Shown: positions 1 through 10,255 of the stretch, one piece after another | Position numbering within the stretch: the first letter of the stretch is position 1 | How the letters are laid out: every line of letters begins with the position of its first letter | Origin: Mesostigma viride | Lineage: Eukaryota > Streptophyta > Mesostigmatophyceae > Mesostigmatales > Mesostigmataceae | Assembly: GCA_009746045.1 (NCBI GenBank) | Contig: RPFO01000502.1 | Coordinates: forward strand, 124,001-188,000 | Reading direction: 5' to 3' | Length of the DNA stretch: 64,000 nt | Notes under the pieces: generated by a model | Databases searched by the model: none | What the model was told of the DNA's origin: nothing | Seen by the model: the letters and a program-made list of their open reading frames with translations, nothing else | Made by a program: the position numbers and the translations under genes

Positions 1-90
1 AGCAAACCGATCATGCCATCAACGCATGACTAAAATCGAGTTAGTAGAAATCGGACTGCCAACCGTAAAAAATCAAAACACTCTACATAC

Positions 91-1630
91 CAGAATTCAC
101 TCGCAGATTTTTTCTTACCCTTTTTGGCCTTTTCCTTCGACCTCTGCTCGCAGGTAGACCCCGTCTGGGGGTGGGGGGCAGGCGCCGGGGCGGGTTTGGC
201 GGGCTCGGCAACCTTGGCAGTCTTCGCGGTCTTGGGTAACTTCTTGGAAGCAACGCGCTCCTTTCCCCCGTCCTCCTCCTCTCCGCCGCCATCCTCCTCC
301 TCCTTCTCCTCCTCATCGTCCGAATCTGAAAGCACAACTGCTTTTCGACGCCGTTTCTGAGGCAGGGCAGGCTTGGGAGGCTTCCCCACCTTGGCCGATT
401 TCTTGGAAGCAACGTGCTCCGCAGCCTTCCCACCCTTGGCGGATTTCTTGGTAGCAACGTGCTGCTCCTCCTCCTCCTCCTCCTCCTCCTCCCCCTCCTC
501 CTCCTCAGCATCGTCGTCCTCCTCCTCCTCCTCCTCCTCAGCATCGTCGTCCGAATCAGCCACTGCCACAACTGGCTTACGAAGCTGCTTCTTCGGTACC
601 TGAGAAATGGCCAGAGTCGGCGGGGGAACCCGAAGCTGCTTCTTCGGTACCTGAGAACTGGGCAGAGGCGCCGGGGTGGGCAGAGTCGCGGGGGAACCCG
701 AAGCTGCTTCTTCGGAACCTGAAAAACGGGCTGCGACGCGGCAGGCTTGGAAGGCCCACCTCCATCATCCTCAACAAGTGACACGACTGCCCGTCGAGTC
801 ACTTGAGAAGCGGGCTTCTTCGCCGCAGGCGGATCCGAATCACCTTCAGGCCCCGTCATCTGTTCGGCCTGCTGCGTTCTGACCTCGACGGGGGTCTCTC
901 CGCGGTTAGACCCTCCTGCCGGACCTCCATCCCCTCCATCCCCTCCCTCCAACAACTGTTGGTCATCCCTCTCCACCACGGCGGACAATCCCCCAGCTTC
1001 GTGGGAAGCTTTTCGCTTCTTCGCCCTTCCGAGCCTAGGCCCCCCATCACCTTCCCCCTGTTCAAGCCGCTCCCACAATTCACTCCCTTTCCCGATCCTT
1101 TCCACTATCTCTTGAAACCCCTTAATCTCCGTCTGGTACCAAACACGATCACCATCGGTTCGAACCTGGAGAAAAAGTCGTGGGCGCAAGCCTTCAGCAC
1201 ATGATCGTACATCCCGCCCGGTTGGGGAATGTCCGAAGCTGTCGGGCAAGGACCGAACGCCCACCACCCTCTCTGAAAGTTACTCCACTTATCACCCCAA
1301 ATGTTCGCCAAGTTCAGCAGGCTCAGGCACGGAAGGGACCTGCCCAAGGGAAAGGGGCGGGCTGAAGCTGAGGCAACCTCGCCTGCCACCTGCTTGACGA
1401 GCGACTTGTCATCATCATCACCGTCTAGCCTGACAGCAAAACCAGACCCGGCGACGGCCCCAGTCCACACTCTGCCACTCATACTTCACGTCCCACTCCT
1501 CCTCCTCCTTCGCCTCCTCTCCTTCTTCGCCTCCGTCTCCTTCCCCTTCCCCTTCCCCTTCTCCAGCCCCTTCACCGGCCCCTTCATCGCCGCCTCCTTC
1601 ACCCCCCTTCGAGTAATCCAACTTTTGGAG
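91..1630 (-). pseudogene. Acidic/lysine-rich 3' part of the unknown minus-strand gene, frame-broken
   Basis: This stretch continues the minus-strand gene whose better exons lie at 1600-8828. Read on the minus strand it gives a Gly/Glu-rich linker, then a segment containing NIWGDKWSNFQRGWWAFG. Next comes a segment with YQTEIKGFQEIVERIGKGSE, and finally a tail of Asp/Glu runs alternating with Lys-rich repeats (KKSAK, KKLPK). Three imperfect copies of QVPKKQLR lie near 580-720. The pieces sit in different frames, with about three single-base breaks. One is visible by comparing the repeats: the upstream GTTCCCCCG copy is one base shorter than the downstream one. The last exon ends in a donor-like TCTG|GTATGT at about 91. 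The charged tail suggests a nuclear protein, but that is inference. No family was recognised. The breaks could be true decay or uncorrected homopolymer errors. Confidence 0.45.
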
Positions 1631-2606
1631 CGTACTTCCTGAACGCTTCCGGAGCCAAAAGTGCCAAACCCACCGTCTTGTCCTCGCTCTCTTTTAGCAG
1701 AATCTCCTGAAAGTCGATCTTGCCATTACTGATATCCTTTCTCGGAATCCTCAGATGTGCGGCGTGTTTTTTGGCTTTAAGAAGGTAGGCGATGTTCCTC
1801 GTTATGATGACGGCCACATCCCAAAATTCCCGGTATCTGGCCACAATCTCCTTCCTGCCGACCGGCCGAGCGAGAGGATGGAGATTGAAGACGAGTTCGA
1901 AAATATGAGACGCCACAAACTCCTTGCCATTTGCGTCCTTGCATCGCGCTTCCAGCGTCACATCCTCCTTGAATCTGGCGCAAATGGTCAGCCGCAGGCA
2001 CTCCAGCACATCCTTGGCGATCTCCACCAACTTGGTGAGCTTTTCCGGTCCAACCTGGCAGCTCATGATGCAATCGATCACGGCGTCCATCATAGGAAGG
2101 CTGGCCAAGTTCCTGAAAGAAGTCCAAGAGACCTTCTGGCCTTTCTTCTCCCCCTCTGCATTGGCGAATTTGCACCTTTGCATCATCACCTCCTCAGGCG
2201 CGGGTTTCGTTGAGGCAGGATCATCAGTCTGCTCCTGTGTCAGACGGAGAAACGTGTTGGCCAGCGTGCGACTGTAAGCGGAATGCACTGAAGCAATGCT
2301 GTGGGCCGGCTTTTTCTTTCCTTCTGCTTCCTCCTCGTGTACATCCACCGCTGCCGGCTCCACATTCCCTTCCCTTCCCCCCGCTTGCCGCATAGCCGGG
2401 AGGATGTACGTGAGCAGATTGGTGTAGTGGCCATCCGCAATATAGTGGCCCTTCCCACGCGTGACTTTGCCGTATAGATATAGCTTGTTGTAGTTCCACA
2501 CGTCAAGCAACGCCTGGCCCAGCGTACGATCCGCCACGGCTAAGTCCTCCGAATTCGCCCCCTTGGCGATGTCGAACAGCTTCTCCAGCTTGCCGGTCAG
2601 CACCGC
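1600..2606 (-). CDS. Exon of unknown gene (about 335 residues)
   Basis: This open exon starts after an acceptor ending GTCGCAG (position 2607) and begins AVLTGKLEKLFDIAKG. It joins in phase 0 with the upstream exon ending at 2862. It encodes a mostly helical-looking globular segment including LDVWNYNKLYLYGKVTRGKG, CIMSCQVGPEKLTKLVEIAK and FELVFNLHPLARPVGRKEIV, and it stops near 1600 just before a Gly/Glu-rich stretch. The frame shifted by one base would run smoothly into that stretch, so the stop may be an artefact of a one-base change. No domain family was recognised. The ATG just upstream at 2618 lies inside the predicted intron. Confidence 0.6.
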
Positions 2607-2861
2607 CTGCGACATCAATTAACATCGAGCGAGCAACGACAAAACTCAGTCATAAAAGGCGAGGGGTATAGCTGCGGATAGACCCTAACAAAATTCGAAA
2701 AAGAAACGGCCGACAATACGCAACGAAAATTCCAACAAAAAAAAGGAGAGGGTCTAGCTGCAGCGAGACCCTCGCAAAAAACTTGAAGCGCACACAAAAA
2801 ACAACCACGAAAATTCCGAGGGTCTACCCGCAGCTAGACCCTGCCAAAATAGATAGCTTAC
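2607..2861 (-). repeat. Intron carrying three palindromic repeats
   Basis: The donor GAT|GTAAGC (2861) and acceptor GCAG (2607) are clear, and both neighbouring exons join in phase 0. The intron contains three copies of the window's palindrome family at 2663-2686, 2748-2773 and 2818-2843. Each is built on inverted half-sites around a CTGCAG or CCGCAG centre. The copies occupy about 30% of the intron and differ in the outer arms (TCTAG, TATAG, TCTAC). Confidence 0.75.
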
Positions 2862-4028
2862 ATCTTCTTTTGCCTTAGGTAGATTTCGAAGCTCACTCCA
2901 CGACGGGAGCAGGTCGCCACCCTTGAGAAGAACGACGTTCGTACCCATGTAACCACCACGGAATTTCCGCAACAGGTCCTGGAAGGCGTGCTCCGCCTCC
3001 TTAGGAGTATTTGCGAAATTGGACTCCGCCCCACCCTCGCACATCATTGCCCGAACCTCTCCCCACCCGCCATCCGGCCCCCTGAGAAACGACTTTAACC
3101 CCTTAAAGTAGTGGTTCCCATCCACCACCGCGTACCGGAGAACCAGATACGGTACCGGTACCCGTTCCTCAAAAAATTTCGGATCGTAGGACTTCATCGC
3201 AGTATTGCACAGCAGGTTGAAAACATTCCGACTGCCCTCGATCTCCTGAGGCAAAACTGCTTCCACCTCGTCCACCCTGGCGTAGGTACGCCACTCAAGT
3301 CCTCTCGCGAGGAAAGAGGTGGTGGACTCCGTGTTAAGCCACACGTCGACTTCAGTATCCGAAAGGGGCCGGAAGTACCTGGACCCCACATCCTCCGCGT
3401 CAATCTTGGCGCCGTGGTGATGCTTCAGCCACTTGACGAAATCCGGCATGCACAAGATTTGCTTGTCGAACAGGTCAGGTTGAGATTCGGCAAGCGCCTG
3501 GAAAGGGAACTGCCAGACCGGGACAACAACCTTGAAGTGCAAGGCGTTGTCCCGCGCATTGAGGAGAATGCGGCCGTTCTCCTTAATGGTTTCAAGGTTT
3601 AAACGCCGCTGCCTCAAAGCCTCTGGCAAAATAAGCGCGTTGACCGTCTGGATCCGCATACTGAAACATCCGGTCTGCTTAAAATCGGCCGGCCGAATCC
3701 AACGCGTTTCCCTGAGAGTATTGGCCTTCCGGATGTTCTGGTCCCTGACCTCCTTGTTCGAGTCAACCTTTTTCGAAGGCTTCCAGCTTTCAATGATAGG
3801 GTCGGTGTCCGGGTTCCCACTGCTCGTGAGCACCCCCTCCTTAAAAAGCTTGTTGAGTGACCGGAGCAGCTCAAGAAAGGGGGAGAACTCGGGCCAGTTT
3901 GGCAGGTCATCGACGTCCGCCATCCGCCTACTCGAGCAGTACTTGAGCATATCCTTCACCAGCGCGAACACGGCGTCATGACCAGGTAACTTCTTCTCCA
4001 CCGTGGCGTCTTCGTCCCCCCCGTCATC
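2862..4028 (-). CDS. Large exon of unknown gene (389 codons)
   Basis: The exon runs from acceptor TACTTCAG (4029) to donor GAT|GTAAGC and is exactly 389 codons, with both ends in phase 0. It starts with an acidic patch (DDGGDEDATVEKK). Recognisable stretches include DNALHFKVVVPVWQFPFQAL, YFRPLSDTEVDVWLNTE and VPVPYLVLRYAVVDGNHYFK. The composition is that of a normal soluble protein, with no membrane segment or obvious repeats. No family was recognised. Its splice sites, strand and lack of internal stops make it one of the best-supported coding exons of this gene. Confidence 0.65.
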
Positions 4029-4220
4029 CTGAAGTAAAAAATCGAAAAGGACCGCAGGATTTGCTCAAGTCAGTAATCTTTAGGCCGACCACGACATCCT
4101 GTAATTCAGGGACGAACAAAGTTCTGTTGGAATAATACCTTACTGACACTAAACACCAAGTCCCGCAGCCGGTCAGCGTCTACCCGCAGCGAGAGGTCTA
4201 AATTTTCACAACAATCGTAC
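4029..4220 (-). repeat. Intron with degenerate palindrome
   Basis: The donor CAG|GTACGA and acceptor CTTCAG bound a 192-bp phase-0 intron. A weathered palindrome copy lies at about 4177-4198 (arms CGTCTACC and CGAGAGG around a CGCAG centre). Confidence 0.6.
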
Positions 4221-4475
4221 CTGTCCAGTTTTCTGCTGCTTCTTGGCCTCCTTAGCCTTCTCCTTCTCCGCCTTCTTCGCCTCCTTCTCCGCCGCCTTCG
4301 CCTCCGCGTTCTTCTTTTTGTTAGCCTTTGCCACCGCATTCAGCGCCCTTTTTCCCTCAGCGGCCCGACGACGAAAATCAGCCTTCATGAATTTCTCGAT
4401 CTTGTCAACCTTTGCCTAGCTCTGAGTACTCCTTAGGCTGCCACTTGAAATTCTTGGCCAGGTTGTAAAATACGT

Positions 4476-5814
4476 GTGCGGGGTATAATACGTGGACTTA
4501 AAATACGCGTATTATACGTGGGGGGTATAAAATACGCGGTGGTAAAATGCGCGACAGTTTTTGTGGTCCAATTGTCAGTCACCCAATTAGCACGCTCCTT
4601 GATGATGGTCATGCAGTTATTACAACTGAAATTTGGTGTATATGCTTATTTATTAACATCTTCCATTTATGCCCTGCAATCCTATCTGATTATGATTTGT
4701 TAAATGCAGGGGGGAGCATGCTGCAACGGGAATAGTAAGGATTCAATTAATGAATTGATTGTAAGGAAAGCCATCCACTATATAATGCATGAGATGACAT
4801 AAGACACAACTTCCGAGAAGGAGGGGTGACGTGCCCTCCTTTGTACTGGATCATGCCGGCCACCATCTGCTTGAAAGAGGCGCTCTCAGCCGCATTGAAG
4901 GCAATGCCGTTCTCGATAAAAAATTCGGCAGCCAGCAGCTGGACACCTTTCTCGTCGACGGGAACCAGCCATTTGGTGATGCTCAGCTGGCCTTTGCTGG
5001 GAACCGACGACAAGTCAGCCGGCGCAGCCCCTCCCATCTCCGCCATTGCCCTGTTCAAATTGTGCTGCTTCTTGGCGTCTGACTGCTGCGACTTGTTGTT
5101 TTACATCCTGAGAAACTTGCTCCGGATATTCGGTGGAATTTTGTCGCAGGGTAACATCCCTTCCCCTGCGATTCCGGCAAAGTGTGCACGGACTCGGAAT
5201 ACGCTGATTGCCCCCGCCCCGTATGAGAACTTCTTGTTGCAAAATGAGCAGAACTTATTCGACACAAACTGCGTTTTGTTACTAACAGCATCTGTGACTG
5301 CTTCTTTCTTCTCGAGAACGAAATCCCATTCAGGCCCTTTCTTCCTCATGGCTGCAAATCGAAAATGGCTGCACACTGTCGCACAGTCGCACTGGCCTCG
5401 TCGTCGCTATATTGCATTACACCGTCAGTAGCACAGCTGGCATTTGCTGGCACACTGATATTATGCGTTATGTACCTGGTCCTAGCTGTCTCCTACCGGC
5501 CAAACATTTTCCGGGTAAATGGGTATTTTTATTAACCAATAGGAATATCATTAGGTGAAGAGGTACCACGTATCGACCAGCTGGTTACCCTCTAAGGGTA
5601 GTGTGATAGGTGAAAGGTTTAGAAACCGGCCAAACATTTTGCAAGGCTTGCGCTTTATGAAAAGAACTGTACGCATCTACTTCTAGTAGTAAAAATCTCA
5701 AATGTGCAGTGAGCGCGCCGCGCCCAGAATCTGGGCACCGCGCCAGTGCCCGCTGCCCGCTGGTACCCCCGAAAAATTCGAAGTCCAAACCGCGTGGTCA
5801 GACGTAAAATACGC
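4476..5814 (-). mobile_element. hAT-superfamily DNA transposon remnant (1.34 kb)
   Basis: The element lies between two copies of GTAAAATACGT (4465-4475 and 5815-5825), which fits the 8-bp target duplication of hAT elements plus chance matches. Its ends carry repeats of the type TATAATACG and AAATACGCG, which act as subterminal repeats. Inside, on the minus strand, are a BED-type zinc finger and the beginning of a DUF659 domain. The catalytic core is absent, so it is an internally deleted, non-autonomous copy. It sits in a coding exon of the host gene, which it would inactivate. Confidence 0.75.
4747..5376 (-). pseudogene. hAT transposase fragment: BED zinc finger plus DUF659 start
   Basis: The upstream part contains FCSFCNKKFSYGAG followed by RVRAHFAGI and then a Cys before DKIPPNIRSK. 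That is the C-x2-C ... H ... C pattern of plant-type hAT BED fingers. After one in-frame stop (5101-5103) the same frame continues with KSQQSDAKKQHNLNRAMA and then LAAEFFIENGIAFNAAESAS and TPPSRK. These match the entry to the DUF659 domain found in many hAT transposases. The RNase-H-like core and C-terminal dimerisation region are missing. The family assignment is from motif memory and was not searched. Confidence 0.75.
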
Positions 5815-6333
5815 GTAAAATACGTCGAGGCCCATAATATGCTTTATCCCGCATTTTATCGCAAAAGTGCGGCGTACATAACAACCCGGATTCTTGGTGG
5901 CTTTCGACTTCACCAGATTTGCGAATTCATATGCCAATTCACTCTGAAAGGTAGCGGCACCCAACACCTCCGTATCGAAATCGGCATCGACTTCCGCCTC
6001 AAGTCGTGTCAGGTACTTGCGAAACTCGGACCCCGCAGGTCCCTCCGAATCGACGCCATCGGGCGGAGACTTAAGCATGATCAGGCCAACAGCAATAATA
6101 TGATCCTTCGCAACCTTCTTGCGGGAATCCAGCTTTTCCCTATCATACTGACTCAATTCGGGCTTCGCCGCCTTCCCCCCCGCAGTACCCCCAGCGACAG
6201 CCCCCGCCTGCATTACAAAAAAAAACGAACAAGAAGGGACTTCACCTCAGTTCGATTGTTGCACCATCGTCTCTCTGCGGAGATACCCCTCAGCACGAAA
6301 AAAATCACACGAACTCGCGGCGGATGAACGTAC

Positions 6334-6849
6334 CTGCACAGCCACTTCTCCCTCAGCGTCTCCCCCATCCTCATCTCCTCCAGCGTTTTCATCCCCCCCA
6401 TCCTCATCTCCTCCAGCGTTTTCTTCCTCTCCGGCAGCGCCTGCTGAGGCCAAACCCCCCGCCTGTCAACACCGAATACGACAGCTCATTGGAAATCAAA
6501 ATTAGTCGACATTTGTATATTTCGCAAAATGCGCTCACTAAAACTTCAGGCGAAATGCAGACATCCGGATATCGTTTAATGCTTACCATTTCCATCTCGA
6601 GTCCAGACCAAATACCAGCACTGTCAACAGCCATCGCCGCAGCCGCCCCCTGAAAAAAGACAACAGATTGGTTGGGGGCACCGTTGAAATTAGCCGAACA
6701 TGTCAGTCTCAATAAAAGGGTGAGGGTCTACCTGCAGCTAGACCCCATGTAAGATGCTCGTGGAAACTCGACGGACAAGCACCCACCTTATCAACCAAGT
6801 CTGACAAATTAGGTAAATCCTCCGATACGTCCCCTGGCATGGAGCCCCC
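6334..6849 (-). CDS. Three short phase-0 exons of unknown gene
   Basis: The exons are 6787-6849 (21 codons, GGSMPGDVSEDLPNLSDLVD...), 6587-6649 (21 codons, GAAAAMAVDSAGIWSGLEME...) and 6334-6462 (43 codons). The last holds tandem acidic repeats of the form ENAGGDEDGGD. All three are multiples of three, and all four bounding introns are phase 0 with clear donors (AAG|GTGGGT, ATG|GTAAGC, CAG|GTACGT) and CAG acceptors. The intron at 6650-6786 holds one palindrome (6722-6746). The other two introns show none. No known domain was recognised. Confidence 0.55.
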
Positions 6850-6956
6850 CTGCATGATATGACAGGACAAACCATGAAGGTTGGTCAGCATATAGAGCCC
6901 TATTCAGGGAATGGAAACAACCCCAATCGATAAACGATATCGGCAAGTTAACGTAC

Positions 6957-8006
6957 CGAAACGTAGAACTTCCACCTCCTCAAAATCTTCCCCAAAGGCC
7001 ATATCGGCACTTGATGGGCTCTCTCCTTTTCCAGTTGCCGCCTCAATTCCGCCTCGAAGAACAACTCGAGGGACTGCCAATGGCCTCCCGCCTCTAAATC
7101 AGACCACTCCGTGTCTGTCTTGGTTCGGATACTCTGGAGACAATCAACCAACGAGATTTGATCCAACCATTCCTGGACGATTTCCCGGTGTGGCTTATAT
7201 GTCTGAATAACATGGAAGTCCTCCCGGTGCCGGAAACTTTGGATCACCTGTCCAGCCCAATCCAAAAAGAAAGCGACCGCTTCCCGCGAAAGGCTGGCGT
7301 CCGGGCTAACAAGAAAGTCAGTCCGCCACTTAACAAAAGATTGCAGTAAGTGGTCTCTTGCCATGTCCAAATGCGCGATCACTTCATGTGCGCGCTCCTC
7401 CAATCCTCCTACGTCATTCATTCTTCTCGGCACAATTACGATAAAGTCACTGTTGGACGTGTCAACAAATCCTTGCCTGACAATATCAAACACTTCATCT
7501 TCCGACAGTGAAGCCCTCGAATCCGCTCTCATATCTCCAGTCATGAGTTTAAAGAGCTGATGCAACGCAGTGGTTTTCAAGGTTTCCATATAGGAAGCCT
7601 CGATGCATGTGAAGCCAATGTGGACCTCGAACTTTTCAACCTCATCAAAGAGCGTCGACCATATTAAAGCACGACGGGGAAAGTAACGTCCGACATCCTC
7701 CTTCAGATTAAGGATGCACGACTGCGCGATCTTCAAAACCTCATACATGTCGTCACCAACGACCCTCTTCCCATGAATGGCTCGCTGTGTGGCTTCGAAC
7801 AATGCAAGACGGCCCAGGCGGTCGTTCTTCCAAATTATGTGTGCCGACTCCGGACGGTCCACGACGACACCGGACTTCTCTGCAAACGCTATCTCGGCCG
7901 AAAGAAAGCGGATCAAGCCTCTCAAGCCCTTTTCGGTTTTACGACTCACCCCAGCCTCAGACTCAGTCTGAGCCAGGTACTGTTTCAGAATGGCCACCGT
8001 GGAGGG
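6957..8006 (-). CDS. 350-codon exon of unknown gene
   Basis: The exon lies between acceptor GTCTGCAG (8007) and donor TTCG|GTACGT (6956) and is exactly 350 codons, phase 0 at both ends. It reads as one uninterrupted helical protein, with stretches such as GLRGLIRFLSAEIAFAEKSG, DMYEVLKIAQSCILNLKEDV and FTCIEASYMETLKTTALHQL. The sense of the frame, the splice sites and the matching phase with neighbours support it. No catalytic motif, membrane segment or known family was recognised. Confidence 0.65.
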
Positions 8007-8201
8007 CTGCAGACAACAAGAGTAAAAAAAAGGCCACACATCGTCGTCGTCGTCGTCAACAACCTTAACTCCTAGGTCAACGTCTCTCCGCAGCTATACC
8101 CTAAGGATCAATGTATGACATAAAATCCCACCCTTTCTACGATACACACACGCCGTTCAAAAGCCATCTGAGAAATGTACGTCTCACATCAATAAACATA
8201 C
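8007..8201 (-). repeat. Intron with palindrome copy
   Basis: The donor CAG|GTATGT and acceptor CTGCAG bound a 195-bp phase-0 intron. A palindrome copy lies at 8075-8101, with a CCGCAG centre and a TATACCC outer arm. A short CGT trinucleotide run is at about 8041-8058. Confidence 0.65.
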
Positions 8202-8828
8202 CTGATAATCGACTGAACATCCTTCGGGAGCCCACCCCTTCTTCACGTTCTCGTCCTTCTCCCCCTCAACTGCCTTCGCAGCCTCCTCCTCCTTCCTCGC
8301 AGCCTCCTCCTCCATCTTCCTCGCGGCCTCGTCCGCCTTCATCCTCTCCTGTCGCATCTGAAAAAAAAGAGCGGCCTCCTCCGCAAGAATGCCCTTCGCT
8401 GCCGCCTCCGTCTTCTTCTTCGCCTCCTCCTTCTGCTTCGCCACCAGGATCCTGTGCTCCTTCTCCTGGGCAGCCTTTTTCTCCTTGTACTCCCTCTCCT
8501 CCTCCGCCCTCTCCGCCTTCTCCAGCCTCTCCTTCTCCTCCCTCTCCACCCTCTCCCTCTCCGCCTTCTCGATGGCCTCCCTCTCCGCCTTCTCCTTCTC
8601 CTTGTCCTTCTTGTCGAGAGCCGCGTATTCGTCAGCAAAGCTTGCGGCCATTGCTAACAAATCGGACAACCGCTTCTGACGCGACTCCCGAACCGGCGAT
8701 TCCGGGTCTTCAGGCCTCCCGTTAGTCTGATCGCGCTCGTCCTCCTCAACAAGCTCACTGATAGACTTCCTCAGCTTCCTGAGCTCTTTGGTGCGGTCGT
8801 CTTCCTCTACCCACTCGGCCGCAGGCCA
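8202..8828 (-). CDS. Coiled-coil exon of unknown gene
   Basis: The frame is open from just below a stop at 8829-8831 down to donor CAG|GTATGT. It begins WPAAEWVEEDDRTKELRKLR, and most of it is a Lys/Glu/Ala/Arg-rich heptad-like helix (for example EKAERERVEREEKERLEKAE) that should form a long coiled coil. It ends GWAPEGCSVDYQ and joins the next exon in phase 0. The true start was not found, because the upstream side runs into the 8836-9601 TIR element. The first exon may be separated or lost there. Confidence 0.6.
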
Positions 8829-8835
8829 TCAAGTT

Positions 8836-9601
8836 TCGTTTAAGTGGCCAGCCGGAGCGGCTGCTTAGGTTTTAGCGGACAAGTGTTCGAAGCGCGTCAT
8901 TGGTGAATTACTTGGGAACTTGGGTTTCCCCGCGAAACTCCAACCGCACGTTCAGATTTCCAAATCTCAAGTAAAGTTCGGCGCAACTTTCTGAACGGGG
9001 GCAGTTGACGAGCAGCATTCCTCCGGACGAATGAATTGCGTTCCATACTTGCGCAAAATTTTGAAAGGTAGCTTGCGTGCAGCCCTACTAAAATTTGCGC
9101 GGACGTTCAGATTTCCAAATCTCGGGTAAATTTCGGCGGAACTTTCTGAACGGGGGTAGTTGGCGGGCAGCGTTCCTCCAGACGAATGAAATGCGTTCCA
9201 TACTAGCGCAAAATTTTGAAAGGTAGCTTGCGTGCAGCCCTACTAAAATTTGCGCGAAGTGTGGGACTGAAAATTCGTAACGGAAACTTTTTGGTAGTTG
9301 CCGTCACTTCCTTTTGTGCAAACGTGTGGGAGTGAAAATTCGTAACGGAAACTTTTTGGTAGTTGCCGTCACTTCATTTTGCGCGAGTGTTGGGCTGAAA
9401 ATTCGTAACGGAAACTTTTTGGTAGTTGGCGTCACTTCCTTTGGTTCGACTGAAAATTCGCTGAAATTCGCTGAATTCGTACCGTAGCCTAATTTTTAGT
9501 ACCTCGAAGTGACGGGGCACCTAAAAATTTGCCCACAAGTACACTTGGCAGCGCGCTCACTGGGAAAAATTGTACAGCCGCTCCGGCGGGCCACTTGAAC
9601 G
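8836..9601. mobile_element. Putative small TIR element containing tandem duplications
   Basis: Inverted copies of a roughly 29-bp sequence bound this stretch. The plus-strand left end reads TTCGTTTAAGTGG and continues into GCCGGAGCGGCTG, and its near-perfect reverse complement lies at about 9573-9601. Inside are two tandem copies of a 155-bp unit (8948-9102 and 9103-9257), then about three copies of a 70-77-bp unit containing GAAAATTCGTAACGGAAAC (9258-9455). No ORF was seen. I could not find a clear target-site duplication, so the transposon assignment is tentative. The right end lies inside the last codons of the neighbouring Ser/Pro-rich ORF. Confidence 0.45.
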
Positions 9602-10180
9602 AATTGTAATGTTACGCTTAGAACTGGAATGCTTGGGGGACGGCGAGCGGGACGCAGAAGCGGGGGGCTTGGGTGGCGGCGAGCGGGACTTGGGGGAAGG
9701 AGAGCGGGACGGCGAGCGGGACGCAGTTGCGGGGTTCTTGGTTGACGGCGAGGGGGACTTGCGAGAAGGAGAGCGGGACGCGGTAGCGGGGGGAACTTTG
9801 GGCGGAGAGGGGGACTTGCGGTTCGGCGAACGGGTCGCAGTTGCGGGGGACTTGGGGGACTTGCGGGGCGGCGAGCGGGACGCAGTAGCTCCGGCCGACT
9901 TGGGGGGCGGCGATGGAGACTTACGGGGCGGAGAGCGGGACGGAGCGCGAGACGCAGCAGCGAGAGAGTTGGGGGGTATAATTCTGTCCAACTCGCTGGG
10001 GGGCAAGTTGGACTTGGAGGGCGAGGGGGACTCGGTGGGGGGGGACCTCGCCAGAGCATTTACGGGACCGAACTGCAACGGAGGAAACGCCTCCGTTGCC
10101 GTTCGGTCCGGCGAGGTGTTCGACGTCATCTTGGGTGAAACGGGAGTGGCCTTGACAGAATCGGAATAGGAGGACGACAT
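9557..10180 (-). CDS. Ser/Pro/Arg/Lys-rich low-complexity protein
   Basis: The ATG at 10180 follows directly after an acceptor-like TTCTGCAG, so a 5' non-coding exon or an upstream coding exon is likely. The 207-residue product is dominated by degenerate repeats such as SRSPSRKSPSPP and ATASRSPPRKS, which resemble SR/RS-domain low complexity. The conserved-looking N-terminus is MSSSYSDSVKATPVSPKM. The last dozen codons come from the inverted repeat of the neighbouring TIR element, so the C-terminus is probably chimeric. It may once have been the 5' part of the coiled-coil gene downstream on the same strand. The function is unknown. Confidence 0.5.
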   Translation of the reverse strand: MSSSYSDSVKATPVSPKMTSNTSPDRTATEAFPPLQFGPVNALARSPPTESPSPSKSNLPPSELDRIIPPNSLAAASRAPSRSPPRKSPSPPPKSAGATASRSPPRKSPKSPATATRSPNRKSPSPPKVPPATASRSPSRKSPSPSTKNPATASRSPSRSPSPKSRSPPPKPPASASRSPSPKHSSSKRNITIRSSGPPERLYNFSQ

Positions 10181-10255
10181 CTGCAGAACAATATCAAAAA
10201 AGCAAGTTTCACAAATGTCATTCAGAATCTGAATCGCCGGCAGAAAAACGATGGG

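Larger units (their letters stand above)
4221..6207 (-). pseudogene. Exon of unknown gene split by a hAT insertion
   Basis: The exon opens after acceptor AATGCAG (6208) with AGAVAGGTAGGKAAKPELSQ and runs through VRRTFAIKCGIKHIMGLDVF. At that point it is interrupted by the 4476-5814 element. The coding sense resumes beyond the element with NLAKNFKWQPKEYSELG, followed by a Lys/Ala/Glu-rich helix (KAAEKEAKKAEKEKAKEAKK) and donor CAG|GTACGA. The duplicated 11-bp target GTAAAATACGT lies at both element ends, so one copy plus flanks restores a continuous frame across the site. A further one-base frame break lies near 4425. The long charged helix suggests a coiled coil. Confidence 0.55.

Noticed and set aside
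2615-2797. Short ORFs reading GLAAARPSP through the palindromes
   Set aside because: The same peptide appears wherever a palindrome is translated, and the copies lie in spliced introns.
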